A stretch of DNA of 64,000 nucleotides, taken from NCBI GenBank assembly GCA_038141425.1, contig JAYQIC010000010.1, positions 744,001 through 808,000 of the forward strand, read 5' to 3'. Of this stretch, positions 9,762 through 19,317 are shown in pieces. Position 1 is the first letter of the stretch; each line of letters begins with the position of its first letter. Under the pieces are notes generated by a model. The model made no database searches. It was not told the origin of the DNA and was given only the letters and a program-made list of their open reading frames with translations. A program made the translations under genes and the position numbers. The DNA comes from UBA7985 sp038141425 (GTDB lineage: Bacteria; Pseudomonadota; Alphaproteobacteria; UBA7985).

Positions 9762-10416
9762 GTGCGTCTCTTTATCGACTCAGCCGATCCGGCACAGTGG
9801 GGCACGGCTTGCCAAAACCGGTCTGATCCACGGCGCCACGACCAACCCCATTTTGTTCGAGCGCGAGGGTATCGATGCTGGGCAGGCGTCAAAGATTGAA
9901 CTGGTTGGCGAGGCCCGAAACCTCGGCTTCCACGAGCTGCAGTTCCAGATCACGTGGCTGTCCGACCCAGCGGCGGCTGTCGCCGCGTTCATGGCGGTCT
10001 TCGAGACGTGGCCCGAAGGCATTGTCGCCAAAATCCCCTTCTGCGATCAGACTTGGGAGATCACCCGGCGGCTGGACAGCGCGGTTCCCCTGACCTTCAC
10101 CACCGGCTTTGCAGCCACCCAGGCGGTGATTGCGAAGTCGCTGAAGGCACGTTACCTCGCGCCCTACTACGGGCGACTGCTCGAAAACCGGCAAAACGCG
10201 GACAAGATCGTCGACGACATGCGCGCCATCTGCCAGCCGGAGACCCGGATCCTGCTCGCCAGCCTGCGTTCAGCCGCGCAGGTCGCCAGTCTCGCTGCCC
10301 GGGGGCACGATACCTTCACACTTGCCCCGGCTGTGCTGGATGACCTGTTGACCAATGAGACCAGCGAAGTGGCAACTGCAGCCTTTGAAGAGGCTGCCCA
10401 GCGGCTCGGCTCCTAG
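9762..10416 (+). CDS. Transaldolase / fructose-6-phosphate aldolase-like protein
   Basis: Short transaldolase-family protein (about 218 residues) starting at a GTG codon (VRLFIDSADPAQW). The family motif GLIHGATTNPILFERE is clear, and the Schiff-base lysine is expected in VAKIPFCDQTWEI. VPLTFTTGFAATQAVIA and ILLASLRSAAQVASLAARG complete the barrel. One frameshift near 9800: a run TGGGGC has one G too many. It follows the PfkB kinase by 1 bp, suggesting cleavage of the phosphorylated product or an aldol transfer. The length fits the small FSA/TalC type rather than TalB. Confidence 0.78.
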
Positions 10417-10636
10417 GCCTCACCAACCCGCTGCTTGGTGAGATCGCGTGATCTGTAAAAGAGGTATGACACGACAGCCACTCCCCCAGCAAGAGAACTG
10501 CCAGCACTGCCATAGGCTCAAGATTTACGCTCCATGCAAACGCCGTAAATGCCGAGTAACCAGCCGTCAAAAGCATTGCAACCACGGTGATCGGCGATAT
10601 GGGCATCCAGATGGCGATACCGAAGCCTACTCCCAT
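10413..10636 (-). CDS. Small hydrophobic membrane protein, possibly truncated
   Basis: A short frame with two or more membrane segments (MGVGFGIAIWMPISPITVVAMLL, MAVLAVLLLGEWLS). The frame seems to shift near 10480, after which LFYRSRDLTKQRVGEA and a stop follow. The coding signal continues upstream without a Met as far as about 10690 (NREINQFNPRLQAVLF), so the gene may start at an alternative codon or be a remnant. It is convergent with the transaldolase, the stops sharing bases. Family not recognised. Confidence 0.35.
10419..10442 (+). terminator. Hairpin after transaldolase gene
   Basis: Perfect 8-bp inverted repeat CTCACCAA / TTGGTGAG with an 8-nt loop, starting 3 bp after the transaldolase stop. 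No T run follows, so it may be a weak or Rho-assisted terminator. It also lies within the end of the convergent small membrane protein. Confidence 0.4.
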
Positions 10637-10767
10637 GAAAAGGACTGCCTGTAATCTAGGATTGAACTGATTAATTTCGCGGTTCGGAGTGTGGAAGCTT
10701 AGTCCTTAGCTCGCCATAGCTGCGGCTGACAGATTTTTGAACCTTGCTTGTGGAGCAAACCGGAAGC

Positions 10768-12395
10768 TTACATCCTCATTCGGGGCACGTTGTCCGGGTC
10801 GAGCTTCAGTTCCACCAGGATCGGGCCCTTACGAGCCTTCAACGCTTCGATGGCAACTTCAAGGTCGTCACGCGAAGCGACTTCTACCCCTCCCCGCCGA
10901 GTGACACGGCGATAGCTGCGAACGACGGCCAGTCGAACTGGGTCAAAGAAGGGTCAAGGTTACGATCTCGCATCTGGATATGCTCTGCGCCGTAAGCGGT
11001 ATCGTTGCAAACGATGACGATCAGGTCGCGGTTGGTGCGTACAGCGGTGTTAAACTCGGTTATGCCGCCCATCATGAAGCCACCGTCACCAATGAACAGC
11101 ACCACTGGCCGGCTGGGGTCACCGTGGGCGGCTCCAATCGCCTGCTGCATCCCCTGACCGATCGCTGCAAAGTTGTCGGTCATGTGGAAGCTTTTGGGGT
11201 CTGGGACGCTTACCCGGCACCAGACCTCCGTGATGTAGCGGCCGCCGTCAGTCATCATTATCCGGTTTTCAGGCAGTGCATCATTCAGTCGATCAAGCGC
11301 GTATTCGAAATTGATGAAGCCCTCAGCGGAATTTGCGGGGTCACCAGCCGGGTAGGTCGACAAGTCGCTGTCAGGCAGTTCATTGGCAAAACCAGAAGGC
11401 TCAATTTCGGCCTCATTGAGCCAGTAGAGGATATTGTCAGCGGTCTTGGCGGCGTCGGCGACTAACGCAACATCAGGCTGGTAGAACCTGCCAATGTCAG
11501 CTGGGTCGGTGTTGACCTGGATCACTCGCTTGCCGTTGACCAGCTTGCCTTTGTCGGTGGTGAAAAAATGGAGCCACGCCCCGAACGCAACAATGCAATC
11601 AGCCGAAGCTATCACCTCGTAGGCCTCGGCTGTACTCAGCGTGCCGAAATAGCCGATGTTGTTCGGGTGCCCGGCAAATAGCCCCGTGCCTTTGAGTGTT
11701 GTGGCCAGCGGCGCCTGCAGCCGCTCAGCCAGCGCAATCAGATTATCGCGCGCCGAAATCGCGCCTGCTCCTGCGAGGATCAGTGGTCGCCGTGCCGAGG
11801 CGATCATCCCGATTGCTTCCTCGTGCAAAGGGCCTTCGGGGATCAGAGTCGGTGCCTCTAGCGATGGAAATACCGTCGTCTGGTGCTCGACCTCGGCCCA
11901 CATAAAATCAGCAGGGACATTAACGACAATCGGGCGCCGTTCTTACGAGCGCGGAAAAAGGCGTTTGCCATTTCCCGCGCTGCAGTGGCTGGTGACTGGA
12001 TCTGCTCGAACCCAGCCCCCGTTGACTTGACGACCTCACGCTGATCGATGTTCTGTGGATGAAAGGCCGCCGTCACCGGGGTATCGCCGCAGATGAGGAT
12101 CATCGGCCGCCGCGCCATGACCCCTTCGCGAAGGGCGGTAACACAGTTGGTCAGCCCCGGCCCCTGCGTTACCGTCGCGACACCAACCTTGCCCGTCACC
12201 TGCGTGAAGGCAATCGCCATCAGAACTGTCCCACCCTCGTGCGCTGCAGGCACCATGGTGCCTCCGCAGCCACTGACAAAGTGGTGCGCCATGAACAGAT
12301 TGGCATCACCTGCCAGTCCAAAGATCGTCTCGACGCCATGGTCCCAGACTGATTGGGCGAGCGACTGGTGCAGGTATTTTTATGTCCTCAGACAT
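10768..12395 (-). CDS. Thiamine diphosphate-dependent enzyme, acetolactate synthase-like
   Basis: About 542-residue ThDP enzyme with the three usual domains: N-terminal PYR domain (GVETIFGLAGDANLFM; catalytic Glu in VPAAHEGG), central domain (PLILAGAGAISARDNLIALAERL), and C-terminal PP domain with the ThDP motif GDGGFMMGGITEFNTAVRTNRDLIVIVCNDTAYG. It decarboxylates a 2-keto acid or forms a C-C bond; the choice (acetolactate synthase, benzoylformate decarboxylase-like, or sulfo-acid enzyme) cannot be made from sequence alone. Three frameshifts: near 12380 (A run after the start), near 11934 (missing C) and near 10883 (missing G in GAGGGGTAG), the last extending the protein to a stop at 10768. 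ATG at 12395 has AAAGGAAG upstream. Confidence 0.8.
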
Positions 12396-12433
12396 GGCGG
12401 ACTTCCTTTTAAGAGGCGGTTTACTGGGCTGCC

Positions 12434-13328
12434 TCAATACGCAGCGATGTCTTCGGCGAACCGTGCCCGACCGTCGAACCTGTCGTTGATGCGGTGGATA
12501 TAGGCGGCCTCTTCCTCATCGCTGCGCGTGTAGAAGGATGTGAACGGCCAGCACTTCCCTGGCACCGGCTTGCGTCGCCATTTCACCCAGCGCTTCGGGC
12601 GTCAGATGGTGCAGGGTCATGTGATGCTCCATCTTCGCAAGACCTTCAGCCGGCATGTTGGGACTGCGCTCTCTGATACCGGTCATAACCACCTCGATGT
12701 CGAGGATCTCCCCCACCAGCAGATCGACCCCCGCAGCGAGGCTTTCGACGCCCCGGCAGGGTCCGGTATCGCCGGTAAACAGGATCGAGCGATCGGGCGT
12801 GTCGAAGCGATAGGAGAGCGAAACCGGCCCCTCCTGCCCCAGCTCCACTTCCGGGCGGTAGTGGGTGTTTTCGCAGCAGGAGACCCTGACATCGTCGATC
12901 AAAACCACCTCACCGGGACTGATATCGCGGCAGACAATAAAGTCACGGGGATGCGGCAAGACCTGCCCCGGCACACCGAAGCCGACAGCTTGCGGGATGT
13001 CGCAGGCCGCGATCAGATGCTGCACGATCTCTGCCGTCCCCGGCGGCCCATAAATGTTCATGGGCCGGTCGCGGTGCATCATCATGTTCAGCCCCAGACA
13101 GGCAAATAGGCTGCCGATGTGATCAAAGTGGTGGTGGCTGATAAACAGGTCGGTCACCTTGCGGAGATCATAGCCCGCCCGGCTCAGCTGCTGGAAGGCG
13201 CCCTCCCCACAGTCGACAAGTATGGTCCCGCCCTCGTGCACCAGTGCGTGCGCGGGGGGCATCCGATGCGGCTTGGGGGTCGGTCCTCCGGCGGTGCCGA
13301 GGGTCACGAACTTGGTTTCGAATGGCAT
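12434..13328 (-). CDS. MBL-fold metallo-hydrolase, RNase Z/arylsulfatase-like
   Basis: About 297-residue metallo-beta-lactamase fold protein. Seen: TLGTAGGPTPKPHRMPPAHAL, DCGEGAFQQLSRAGYDL and the zinc motif FISHHHFDHIGSLF, then SILFTGDTGP and a later conserved HHLTPEALGEMA. This set resembles RNase Z-like phosphodiesterases and type II arylsulfatases rather than the alkylsulfatases elsewhere in the window. The frame shifts near 12530, after which FYTRSDEEEAAYIHRINDRF leads to a stop at 12434. Its stop lies 38 bp before the start of the ThDP enzyme gene, so they are likely co-transcribed. Confidence 0.75.
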
Positions 13329-13429
13329 GATGCTCCTCCCATTGGCCTGCCTGGTGACGGCGCTGGTCTCACAACCAACACCTGAACAGGGACCTTAGGC
13401 AGTTTTTCCGCAACGCGCGCGCCAAAGCT

Positions 13430-14204
13430 TTAATAAGGCAGCTCCATGGAGCCGGGCATGTGGTTGCCGATAGCGCTGACGTAGGCGGGCCGCTTCTGCC
13501 AGCGGGCCACGTAGTCGATCCAGTTGCGATAGGGCTCAAAGGGAAATTGTTGCGCTGGAACAGCGCGTACTGCGGGATCCACGCGATATCAGCCAGCGTC
13601 ATCTGATCGCCCAGAATCCACTCGTTCCGGGACAGGCGATCGTCGAGGTCGGCGAACATGCCCTTGAGGATAGTTTCAGCCGCAAGGATCTTTTCCTCAG
13701 CGATGCCGCCTTCGGCCATGGTTTCCTTATGAAAATCGACGATCCATTTGTTGTCCTTTTGCAGGACCTCGAGCTTGTGCATGGATTCAGGCGTTTTCGT
13801 CGGCTTGTTGTTCCGACCATAGGCCCAGGTCTTGATGACTGGAAAGTGCCCGGAGCCGGGTGAACTCGAGCATCTTATCCAGCTCGGCACGGCCCTCTGC
13901 TGTGTCCGGGGTAAACGACGGCTCGGGAAATTTCTCTTCCCAGATATTCGAGAATATCGGCGGACTCGTAGACGATGACCCCATCGTCAACCAGCGCTGG
14001 AACCAGACCCTGCGGGTGGATGGCAAAGTACTCTTCAGTCAGGTTTTTCTGCGCGCGCAGATCGATGAAATGATCGTTCCAGGGGATCCCCTTCTCATCG
14101 AGGAACAGCCGGATGCGCATCGAACAGTTCGAGTATGAATAGTGGAACAAATTCAGCCCCCGCATGTTCAGGATTTCGGGGTTTTCCGTGGGTCTGATCG
14201 GCAT
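13430..14204 (-). CDS. Glutathione S-transferase family protein (GST-A)
   Basis: About 257-residue GST with thioredoxin-like N-domain (LNLFHYSYSNCSMRIRLFLDEKGIPW, LVPALVDDGVIVYESADILEYL, holding the cis-Pro and the glutathione gamma-Glu ES motif) and helical C-domain ending in ILGDQMTLADIAWIPQYALF and FEPYRNWIDYVARWQKRPAY. The S-N-C-S element replaces the usual active-site Ser/Tyr region. Three frameshifts (near 13945, 13870 and 13545) are bridged by continuous homology with the GSTs at 14095 and 28599. It belongs to the same subfamily as those two, loosely like beta-etherase-type LigF proteins. Substrate unknown. Confidence 0.7.
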
Positions 14205-14997
14205 AGGATGACTTCACCTTCTTGAGTTTTTCCCACTGCGCCTGCTTTCGCCATTCCAGCACAGCATTGTCGAACTGGGGGCGCCGGCACAGCGCATCAT
14301 ACCAGCGCCGGATCGCGGGGAAGGGGCCGAAATCAAATCCGCCACTGGCGACGGTCGTGATCGATGGCCCCCAGGAAATATCGGCGAGGCTGTAACGGCC
14401 ACCGACCAGCCAGGGGCCGGCCTGCAAGGTCTGCTCCATCTCCTCGAACACAGCCGTCAGCAGGGCGATGGCGCCGGCGGCATCCGCCTCGGAAAAGCTC
14501 TTGCCGCCGCTGTGCTTGCCGTGGAAGGCCAGCAGCTCCGGATCCTTTTGCAGCTTCCAGTAACGCTCTTCTTCTTCCGGGGTCTTTTCGAGCACGGCGG
14601 CGTTGAGCTTGTAGTACTGGAAGGTCTTGATCGCCGGAATGTGCAGGTCACCGGACTTGCGCAGCCAGGTATCGATCTGCGGCTGCAGCGCATCATCCAC
14701 CTCTCGGAAGCCGGGTTCAGGAAACTGCTCTTCGAGATAAACGAGGATATCATTGGATTCGATCACAACCCTGCCGTCGTGGACCAATGCAGGCACCAAC
14801 CCTTTGGGGTTAATGCCGAAATAAGCCTCGGAGATGTTCTCTTTTTTCAGCAGATCGAGGTGGTGACCAGTCCACACCAGCCCCTTTTCCTCCAGCAGCA
14901 GCCGGACCCGGGCTGAGCAGTTTGACCGCGCTGAATGGTAGAGGTGCAGCCCCTCCAGCGCGCGTACCTCCGGGTTTTCTGGCGTCAGCTTAACCAT
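14095..14997 (-). CDS. Glutathione S-transferase family protein (GST-B)
   Basis: GST close in sequence to the neighbouring GST-A and to the gene at 28599: LHLYHSARSNCSARVRLLLEEKGLVW, LVPALVHDGRVVIESNDILVYLEE, and WLVGGRYSLADISWGPSI in the helical domain. The open frame runs on to 14095 and would overlap GST-A by 110 bp; a one-base slip in the A-rich stretch near 14225 would end it at 14214 (KNSRR stop), 10 bp before GST-A, which I think more likely. The last roughly 35 residues given by the open frame are therefore doubtful. Probably one operon with GST-A and GST-C. Confidence 0.75.
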   Translation of the reverse strand: MVKLTPENPEVRALEGLHLYHSARSNCSARVRLLLEEKGLVWTGHHLDLLKKENISEAYFGINPKGLVPALVHDGRVVIESNDILVYLEEQFPEPGFREVDDALQPQIDTWLRKSGDLHIPAIKTFQYYKLNAAVLEKTPEEEERYWKLQKDPELLAFHGKHSGGKSFSEADAAGAIALLTAVFEEMEQTLQAGPWLVGGRYSLADISWGPSITTVASGGFDFGPFPAIRRWYDALCRRPQFDNAVLEWRKQAQWEKLKKVKSSYADQTHGKPRNPEHAGAEFVPLFILELFDAHPAVPR

Positions 14998-15015
14998 CCA
15001 TCGGCTCCCTCTGGC

Positions 15016-15806
15016 TCAGTTGCGTTTGCGGTAGGCATGGGCGAAGGCTTTGCGGTACTCGCTGACCTTGGCCTCAAAGGCCGGTCGGGTTTCCTTCCCG
15101 GTCCGGGCGTGAGGTGAGTCCTCAGCGAGAGCGTTGGATGGGAAGGCGTCGAGTTGCTGCATGCTCGGGCGCTTGGCGAGCCGATCAATCGCGAACACGG
15201 GGTCTCGAGCCAGAAATCGATGAAACGCACCATTTCCAGCACCTTCATGAACGGGCCGAAGTTGACTTCAGCGAGGGTAAACTGATCCCCCATCAGAAAC
15301 GGGCGTCCATCGCTGAGCGCGTCTTCCATGAGAACGAAGATCGACTCAAAGGCTCCGATCGCACGCATGACATAGGGTGAGTCGACCCCGTCCGTGATCA
15401 CCGAGCGCTGACGATACAGGCGGTCGATGTTGGGACGCTCTTCCAACGCTCTTCCATCACTTCGCGCGGAATTGTCAGACGGAACTTGGTGGCGAAATTA
15501 ACAACGGCGGTCGCCTCGTAACCGCGTTCGTCGAACAGTTTGACCCATTCTTTCATTCGGCTGCGCTCGACCAGATTGACTGGCTTCAGTGCCGGACTGG
15601 GCTTGAGATCGTCGAGGTAGTCGGTGATCAGGGACACCTGATCGGCCTGCCGTCGTGCACCAAGGTCGGAACGACCCCTGTGGGTTCAGGTCCAAGTATG
15701 CCGGCTTAAACTGGCTCGACCAGTTGCATCTTGTGGGGCGTCAGTCGGTGATCCCCTTTTCCCAGAGCGCAATCACCAGTTTTCTCCGGCTCGTGAACTG
15801 TTCCAT
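15016..15806 (-). pseudogene. Glutathione S-transferase (GST-C), frame broken several times
   Basis: GST of about 260 residues in pieces: FKPAYLDLNPQG and VVPTLVHDGRPI, SLITDYLDDLKPSPALKPVN, PNIDRLYRQRSVITDGVDSPYVMRAIGAF, FLMGDQFTLAEVNFGPFMKV, FAIDRLAKRPSMQQLDAFPSNALAED, ending AHAYRKRN. Shifts lie near 15190, 15430, 15650 and 15690, and stops interrupt the N-terminal part (TGA near 15735). The N-terminus is uncertain: an ATG at 15806 opens MEQFTSRRKLVIALWEKGITD, GST-like, but upstream another fragment repeats LWEQGITELTP. It could be a truly decayed gene or a gene hit by several read errors. It lies divergent from marR, whose operator is at 15923-15956. Confidence 0.55.
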
Positions 15807-15922
15807 CAGTTCCGCAGGAGAAAATGCTTCAGCTTAGTCTGAGCCGTCTTAAACTGATCACGCTTGACCCGCTGCCTTTCGTCGGGCGTCAATTCAGTGA
15901 TTCCTTGTTCCCAAAGGAATTT

Positions 15923-15956
15923 ATATGACTAGTCATATATGTAAAGTCATGTTATT
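15923..15956 (+). promoter_or_regulatory. Probable MarR operator/promoter element, copy A
   Basis: Perfect 16-bp palindrome ATATGACT/AGTCATAT followed by a block shared with two other loci: TAGTCATATATG, T plus 3 variable bases, GTCATG, a pyrimidine or T, TATT (15930-15956). It ends 32 bp before the marR ATG at 15989, so it is well placed for autoregulation and for control of the divergent GST genes. Confidence 0.7.
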
Positions 15957-15988
15957 TGAGGGTCAACATTTTTGAAGCAGAGTTGCCC

Positions 15989-16468
15989 ATGAAATTCCGG
16001 AACATCGATAGCGAAACCGTTCCACGGAGCGCGAGCTTTCTTGTCAAAGTCGTCCACCGGATGAGCTCGCTGCTCACCCGAAATGTGACGACGGAATTTG
16101 CAGCGACGACGCGGTTCAATATCCCTGAATGGCGGGTTGCTTCATTGCTCTATGCCTTCGGGACCTCACGCCAGAAAGAACTGGTGGACCGCAGCTTTGC
16201 CGATCAGGCACAGACGAGCCGCGGGCTCGCGGATCTGGAGCGGACAGGGATTGTGCGCTCCCTCCCCAGCGGTGAAGACCGCAGGGTCAAGAATTTCGAG
16301 CTGACAGAAGAAGGCCGTCGCGAAGTCGAAGCCGCGATGCCCGCCATCGTTTCCTATTTCAGTCAGATCGACCAGTCCCTCAACGACGAAGAAAAGGCCA
16401 CGCTCATCGCCCTGCTCGACCGGGTGCTTGAGGCCGCACAGAACAGCGAACAGCCACCACAAGGCTGA
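15989..16468 (+). CDS. MarR family transcriptional regulator
   Basis: About 159-residue winged-helix regulator. The core is typical: PEWRVASLLYAFGTSRQKELVDRSF, QAQTSRGLADLERTGIVRSL (recognition helix) and the wing SGEDRRVKNFELTEEGRREVE; the C-terminal helix IDQSLNDEEKATLIALLDRVLEAA serves dimerization. An upstream in-frame TTG at 15956 lies inside the proposed operator, so the ATG at 15989 is preferred. It lies between the GST genes (divergent) and a DUF3179 gene (24 bp downstream). A shared palindrome-containing element upstream of its own gene and of two distant operons suggests it is the local desulfation/GST regulator; this is inference. Confidence 0.88.
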   Translation: MKFRNIDSETVPRSASFLVKVVHRMSSLLTRNVTTEFAATTRFNIPEWRVASLLYAFGTSRQKELVDRSFADQAQTSRGLADLERTGIVRSLPSGEDRRVKNFELTEEGRREVEAAMPAIVSYFSQIDQSLNDEEKATLIALLDRVLEAAQNSEQPPQG

Positions 16469-16491
16469 GACAATTTCGACAGGAGGAAGAC

Positions 16492-17666
16492 ATGCTGCTC
16501 ACCATCTACTTTATCGTTCTCATCGGACTTGTTCTGGCTGAGTTAACCAAGGGGCTGAGCGCGAACGGTACCCCACCCTTCCTGCAGAAACTGCCCGGGC
16601 AGATGCATCTTGCCCACTTCATGTGGTCCAACATCATGCTGATCCGGGTCGTGCTGATCATTGCCTTGGTGGCCATGGTGGTGATGGCCAGCGGCAACGC
16701 GCGCTGGATGATGATCGGCGGCGCGGTGCCGCTCGGGCTGGCCTGGTGCGGCATCTTCTGGCTGTTCGAAAAGATCTGGACCGGCCGCGTCAAGTTCCCC
16801 GGGATCACGCAGAAGGTCTTTGCTACGGCAAGGAAAACGAACTCGACCCTGAACTGCAGGTCATTGGCGTTGACTACGGTGGTGAGCAGAAGGCGTTCCC
16901 GGTCAACATGATCACCTTCCACCACCAGATCGTCGATCAGGTCGCTGACCTGCCGGTCTGGGTCACCTACTGCGGTCTCTGTCGCAGCGGCCGGGTCTAC
17001 GATATCAACGTCGACGGACAGACCCTCGATTTCACGCTGGTCGGGGCGATCTCGTTCAATGCGACATTCGAAGACAACCAGACCGGCACGTGGTGGCGGC
17101 AGGAAACCGGTGAAGCGGCCAAGGGTAAGCTCGCCGGCCGGGTGCTGGAAGACGTGCCTGCCGAGCAGATGACCCTTGGTAACTGGCTCAAGAAATACCC
17201 CAAGAGCCTGGTCCTGCAGTACGATCCCAAATTCACCCGCAAGTACAACTTCATCAACAAGCTGCAGCGCTTCGAGGCCACCAAGCCCGCCTGGCATATG
17301 CAGGATACCCCTTCGCTGGTGATTGGTGTTGAAGGCAATGGTGCAGCGCGCGGCTATGACTGGGAGCAGCTCAAGTTTCGCGGCATGGTCAACGACGCCC
17401 TTGGCAGTGCGCCGATCGTGGTCGCCACGGACCCGGACCGCACCTCTGCCGCCGCCTATTCAAGGGAAGTGGATGGAGAGGTGCTGGACTTCACGCCCAT
17501 CGATGAGGGTATGACCGACAGCCAGACCGGTTCGACCTGGAACTGGTTCGGCACGTGCCTGAAGGGGAAGATGAAGGGCAAGCAGCTGAGCCAGATACAG
17601 AGCCATCAGCAGTACATCCGCTCCTGGATCACCTTCCACCCAGAGACCAGCTTCTACGACTTCTGA
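16492..17666 (+). CDS. DUF3179 domain membrane protein
   Basis: About 391-residue protein with three N-terminal membrane segments (TIYFIVLIGLVLAELT, IMLIRVVLIIALVAMVVMA, WMMIGGAVPLGLAWCGIFWLF) and a DUF3179 domain with the signature VTYCGLCRSGRVYD and GSTWNWFGTCLKG. The frame shifts near 16820 (GTCTTTGCTACGG). DUF3179 function is unknown; the domain carries conserved cysteines (YCGLC). It starts 24 bp after marR and is likely co-transcribed with it. Confidence 0.78.
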
Positions 17667-17706
17667 TCCCGATAAACGGGGTACTGCGTGCTGCCTGCAG
17701 CCTTGA

Positions 17707-19317
17707 TCAGGCAGCGTCAGCCAGCATGAAATCGGCGCAGCGATCGGCGATCATCATCGTCGGTGCGCCGGTGTTCCCGGACACCAGCGCCGGCATGACC
17801 GAGCAGTCCGCGACCCGCAACCCCTCGATACCGCGAACCCGCAACCGGGGATCGAGGACAGCCTCGCTGTCCCCGCCCATGCGGCACGTGCCCGAAGGGT
17901 GGTAGATGGTGCGCGCCTGCGCCCGGATCGCATCGTCGAGGTTGTTCGAGCCCACCGCCACACTGACCCCAGGGCCGGGCCAGACCTCCTCGGCTACCAG
18001 CTCGCGCAAGCCCGCCTGATTGAGGATCTCCCGCGCCAGCCGCACCCCACGGCGCAGGGTATCGAGGTCTTCGGGGTGGCCCAGCGCTTCGGCGTGAAAC
18101 CGGAGGCTGTCCGCAGGATCGGATGACCGCAGCCCCAGCCGACCGCGGCTGCTTGGACGCATGGTCATGGGGTGGATCTGCAGCGCGTGGAAGTCCAGCG
18201 GCGGCATGCCCGGGCGCCCGGGCGCAAAGGGCGCGATGTTGTATTGCACGTCGGGACGGCCGCTGCCGCTGGTGTCGACGCAGGCCCCGCCCTGCAGCAG
18301 GTTGGTGGTCAGCAGACCCTGCCCACGCAGGAGGTAGTTGAGCCCGTGGCCAAGCGCCTTCAGCCCCTGATCGGCCCCGTGCAGACCCAGATTGTCGTTC
18401 ATGCGCGCGGTCAGCGGCGCGCCGACATGATCCTGATAGTTTGCGCCGACCTCGGGCGCGTCCTCGATGACCTCGATGCCATGGCGGTTCAGCTGCGCCC
18501 GTGGACCGATGCCGGAGAGCATCAGCAGCTTGGGCGACTGAAAGCTCCCGGCGGTCAGCACGATTTCCCGCCTCGCGGTGATCAGCACCGGGGCGCCAGC
18601 CTCGTCCACGGCCTCGACCGCCCGCGCCCGGCGCCCCTCGATCCGCAGCCGTGACACGTCCAGCCCCGTGAGCAGTGCGAGGTTTTCCCGACCCAGCGCC
18701 GGCCGGAGGAAGCAGGTCGCGGCCGACTGCCGGCGACCCCGGTGGGCCGTGACCTGATACCAGCCCACGCCGTCCTGCTGCGCGCCGTTGAAGTCGGTAC
18801 TCAGCGGCACCCCGCAATCGACAGCGGCATCGATGATCCGCTGGGTCACGGGGTGCTTCTCGCTCGGATCATCGACCACGAGCGGGCCACTCGCCCCATG
18901 GTAGGGATCATCCCCCAGCCGGGTGTTGCGCTCCTGGCGCCGGAACACCGGCAGGACATCGGCATAGCCCCAGCCTTCGCAGCCGAAGACATCCACCCAG
19001 TGGTCATAGTCACGGGCCTGCCCGCGCATGTAGATCATGCCGTTGACGGACGTACCCCCTCCGAGCACCCGGCCCTGCGGCACCACAAACGGCCGGTTTT
19101 CCAGCGACGGATCAGGCTCGGAGGTCTGGGCTTCGACATCCCGGCTCTGGATCGCCTTGAAAAAGGTCGCAGGGATGTGAATCCATGGATTGCGGTCCCG
19201 GCGCCCGCGCTCGACCAGCGCGACCGAGGCCTGCCGATCCTGCGCCAGCCGGGCGGCCAGAACGCAGCCCGCTGCGCCGCCACCGACAACGACAAAATCG
19301 AACTCGAGGGTCTTCAT
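17707..19317 (-). CDS. GMC family FAD oxidoreductase (choline dehydrogenase-like)
   Basis: Intact 536-residue flavoenzyme that oxidises a primary or secondary alcohol. FAD-binding GxGxxG is DFVVVGGGAAGCVLAARLA near residues 6-24; GMC signature 1 is VPQGRVLGGGTSVNGMIYMRG and signature 2 GSFQSPKLLMLSGIG. The catalytic pair is His473 in YHPSGTCRMG and Asn515 in SGNTGAPTM. It overlaps the alkylsulfatase stop by 4 bp (ATGA), so the alcohol released by desulfation is the obvious candidate substrate; this coupling is inference from context. Confidence 0.9.
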   Translation of the reverse strand: MKTLEFDFVVVGGGAAGCVLAARLAQDRQASVALVERGRRDRNPWIHIPATFFKAIQSRDVEAQTSEPDPSLENRPFVVPQGRVLGGGTSVNGMIYMRGQARDYDHWVDVFGCEGWGYADVLPVFRRQERNTRLGDDPYHGASGPLVVDDPSEKHPVTQRIIDAAVDCGVPLSTDFNGAQQDGVGWYQVTAHRGRRQSAATCFLRPALGRENLALLTGLDVSRLRIEGRRARAVEAVDEAGAPVLITARREIVLTAGSFQSPKLLMLSGIGPRAQLNRHGIEVIEDAPEVGANYQDHVGAPLTARMNDNLGLHGADQGLKALGHGLNYLLRGQGLLTTNLLQGGACVDTSGSGRPDVQYNIAPFAPGRPGMPPLDFHALQIHPMTMRPSSRGRLGLRSSDPADSLRFHAEALGHPEDLDTLRRGVRLAREILNQAGLRELVAEEVWPGPGVSVAVGSNNLDDAIRAQARTIYHPSGTCRMGGDSEAVLDPRLRVRGIEGLRVADCSVMPALVSGNTGAPTMMIADRCADFMLADAA

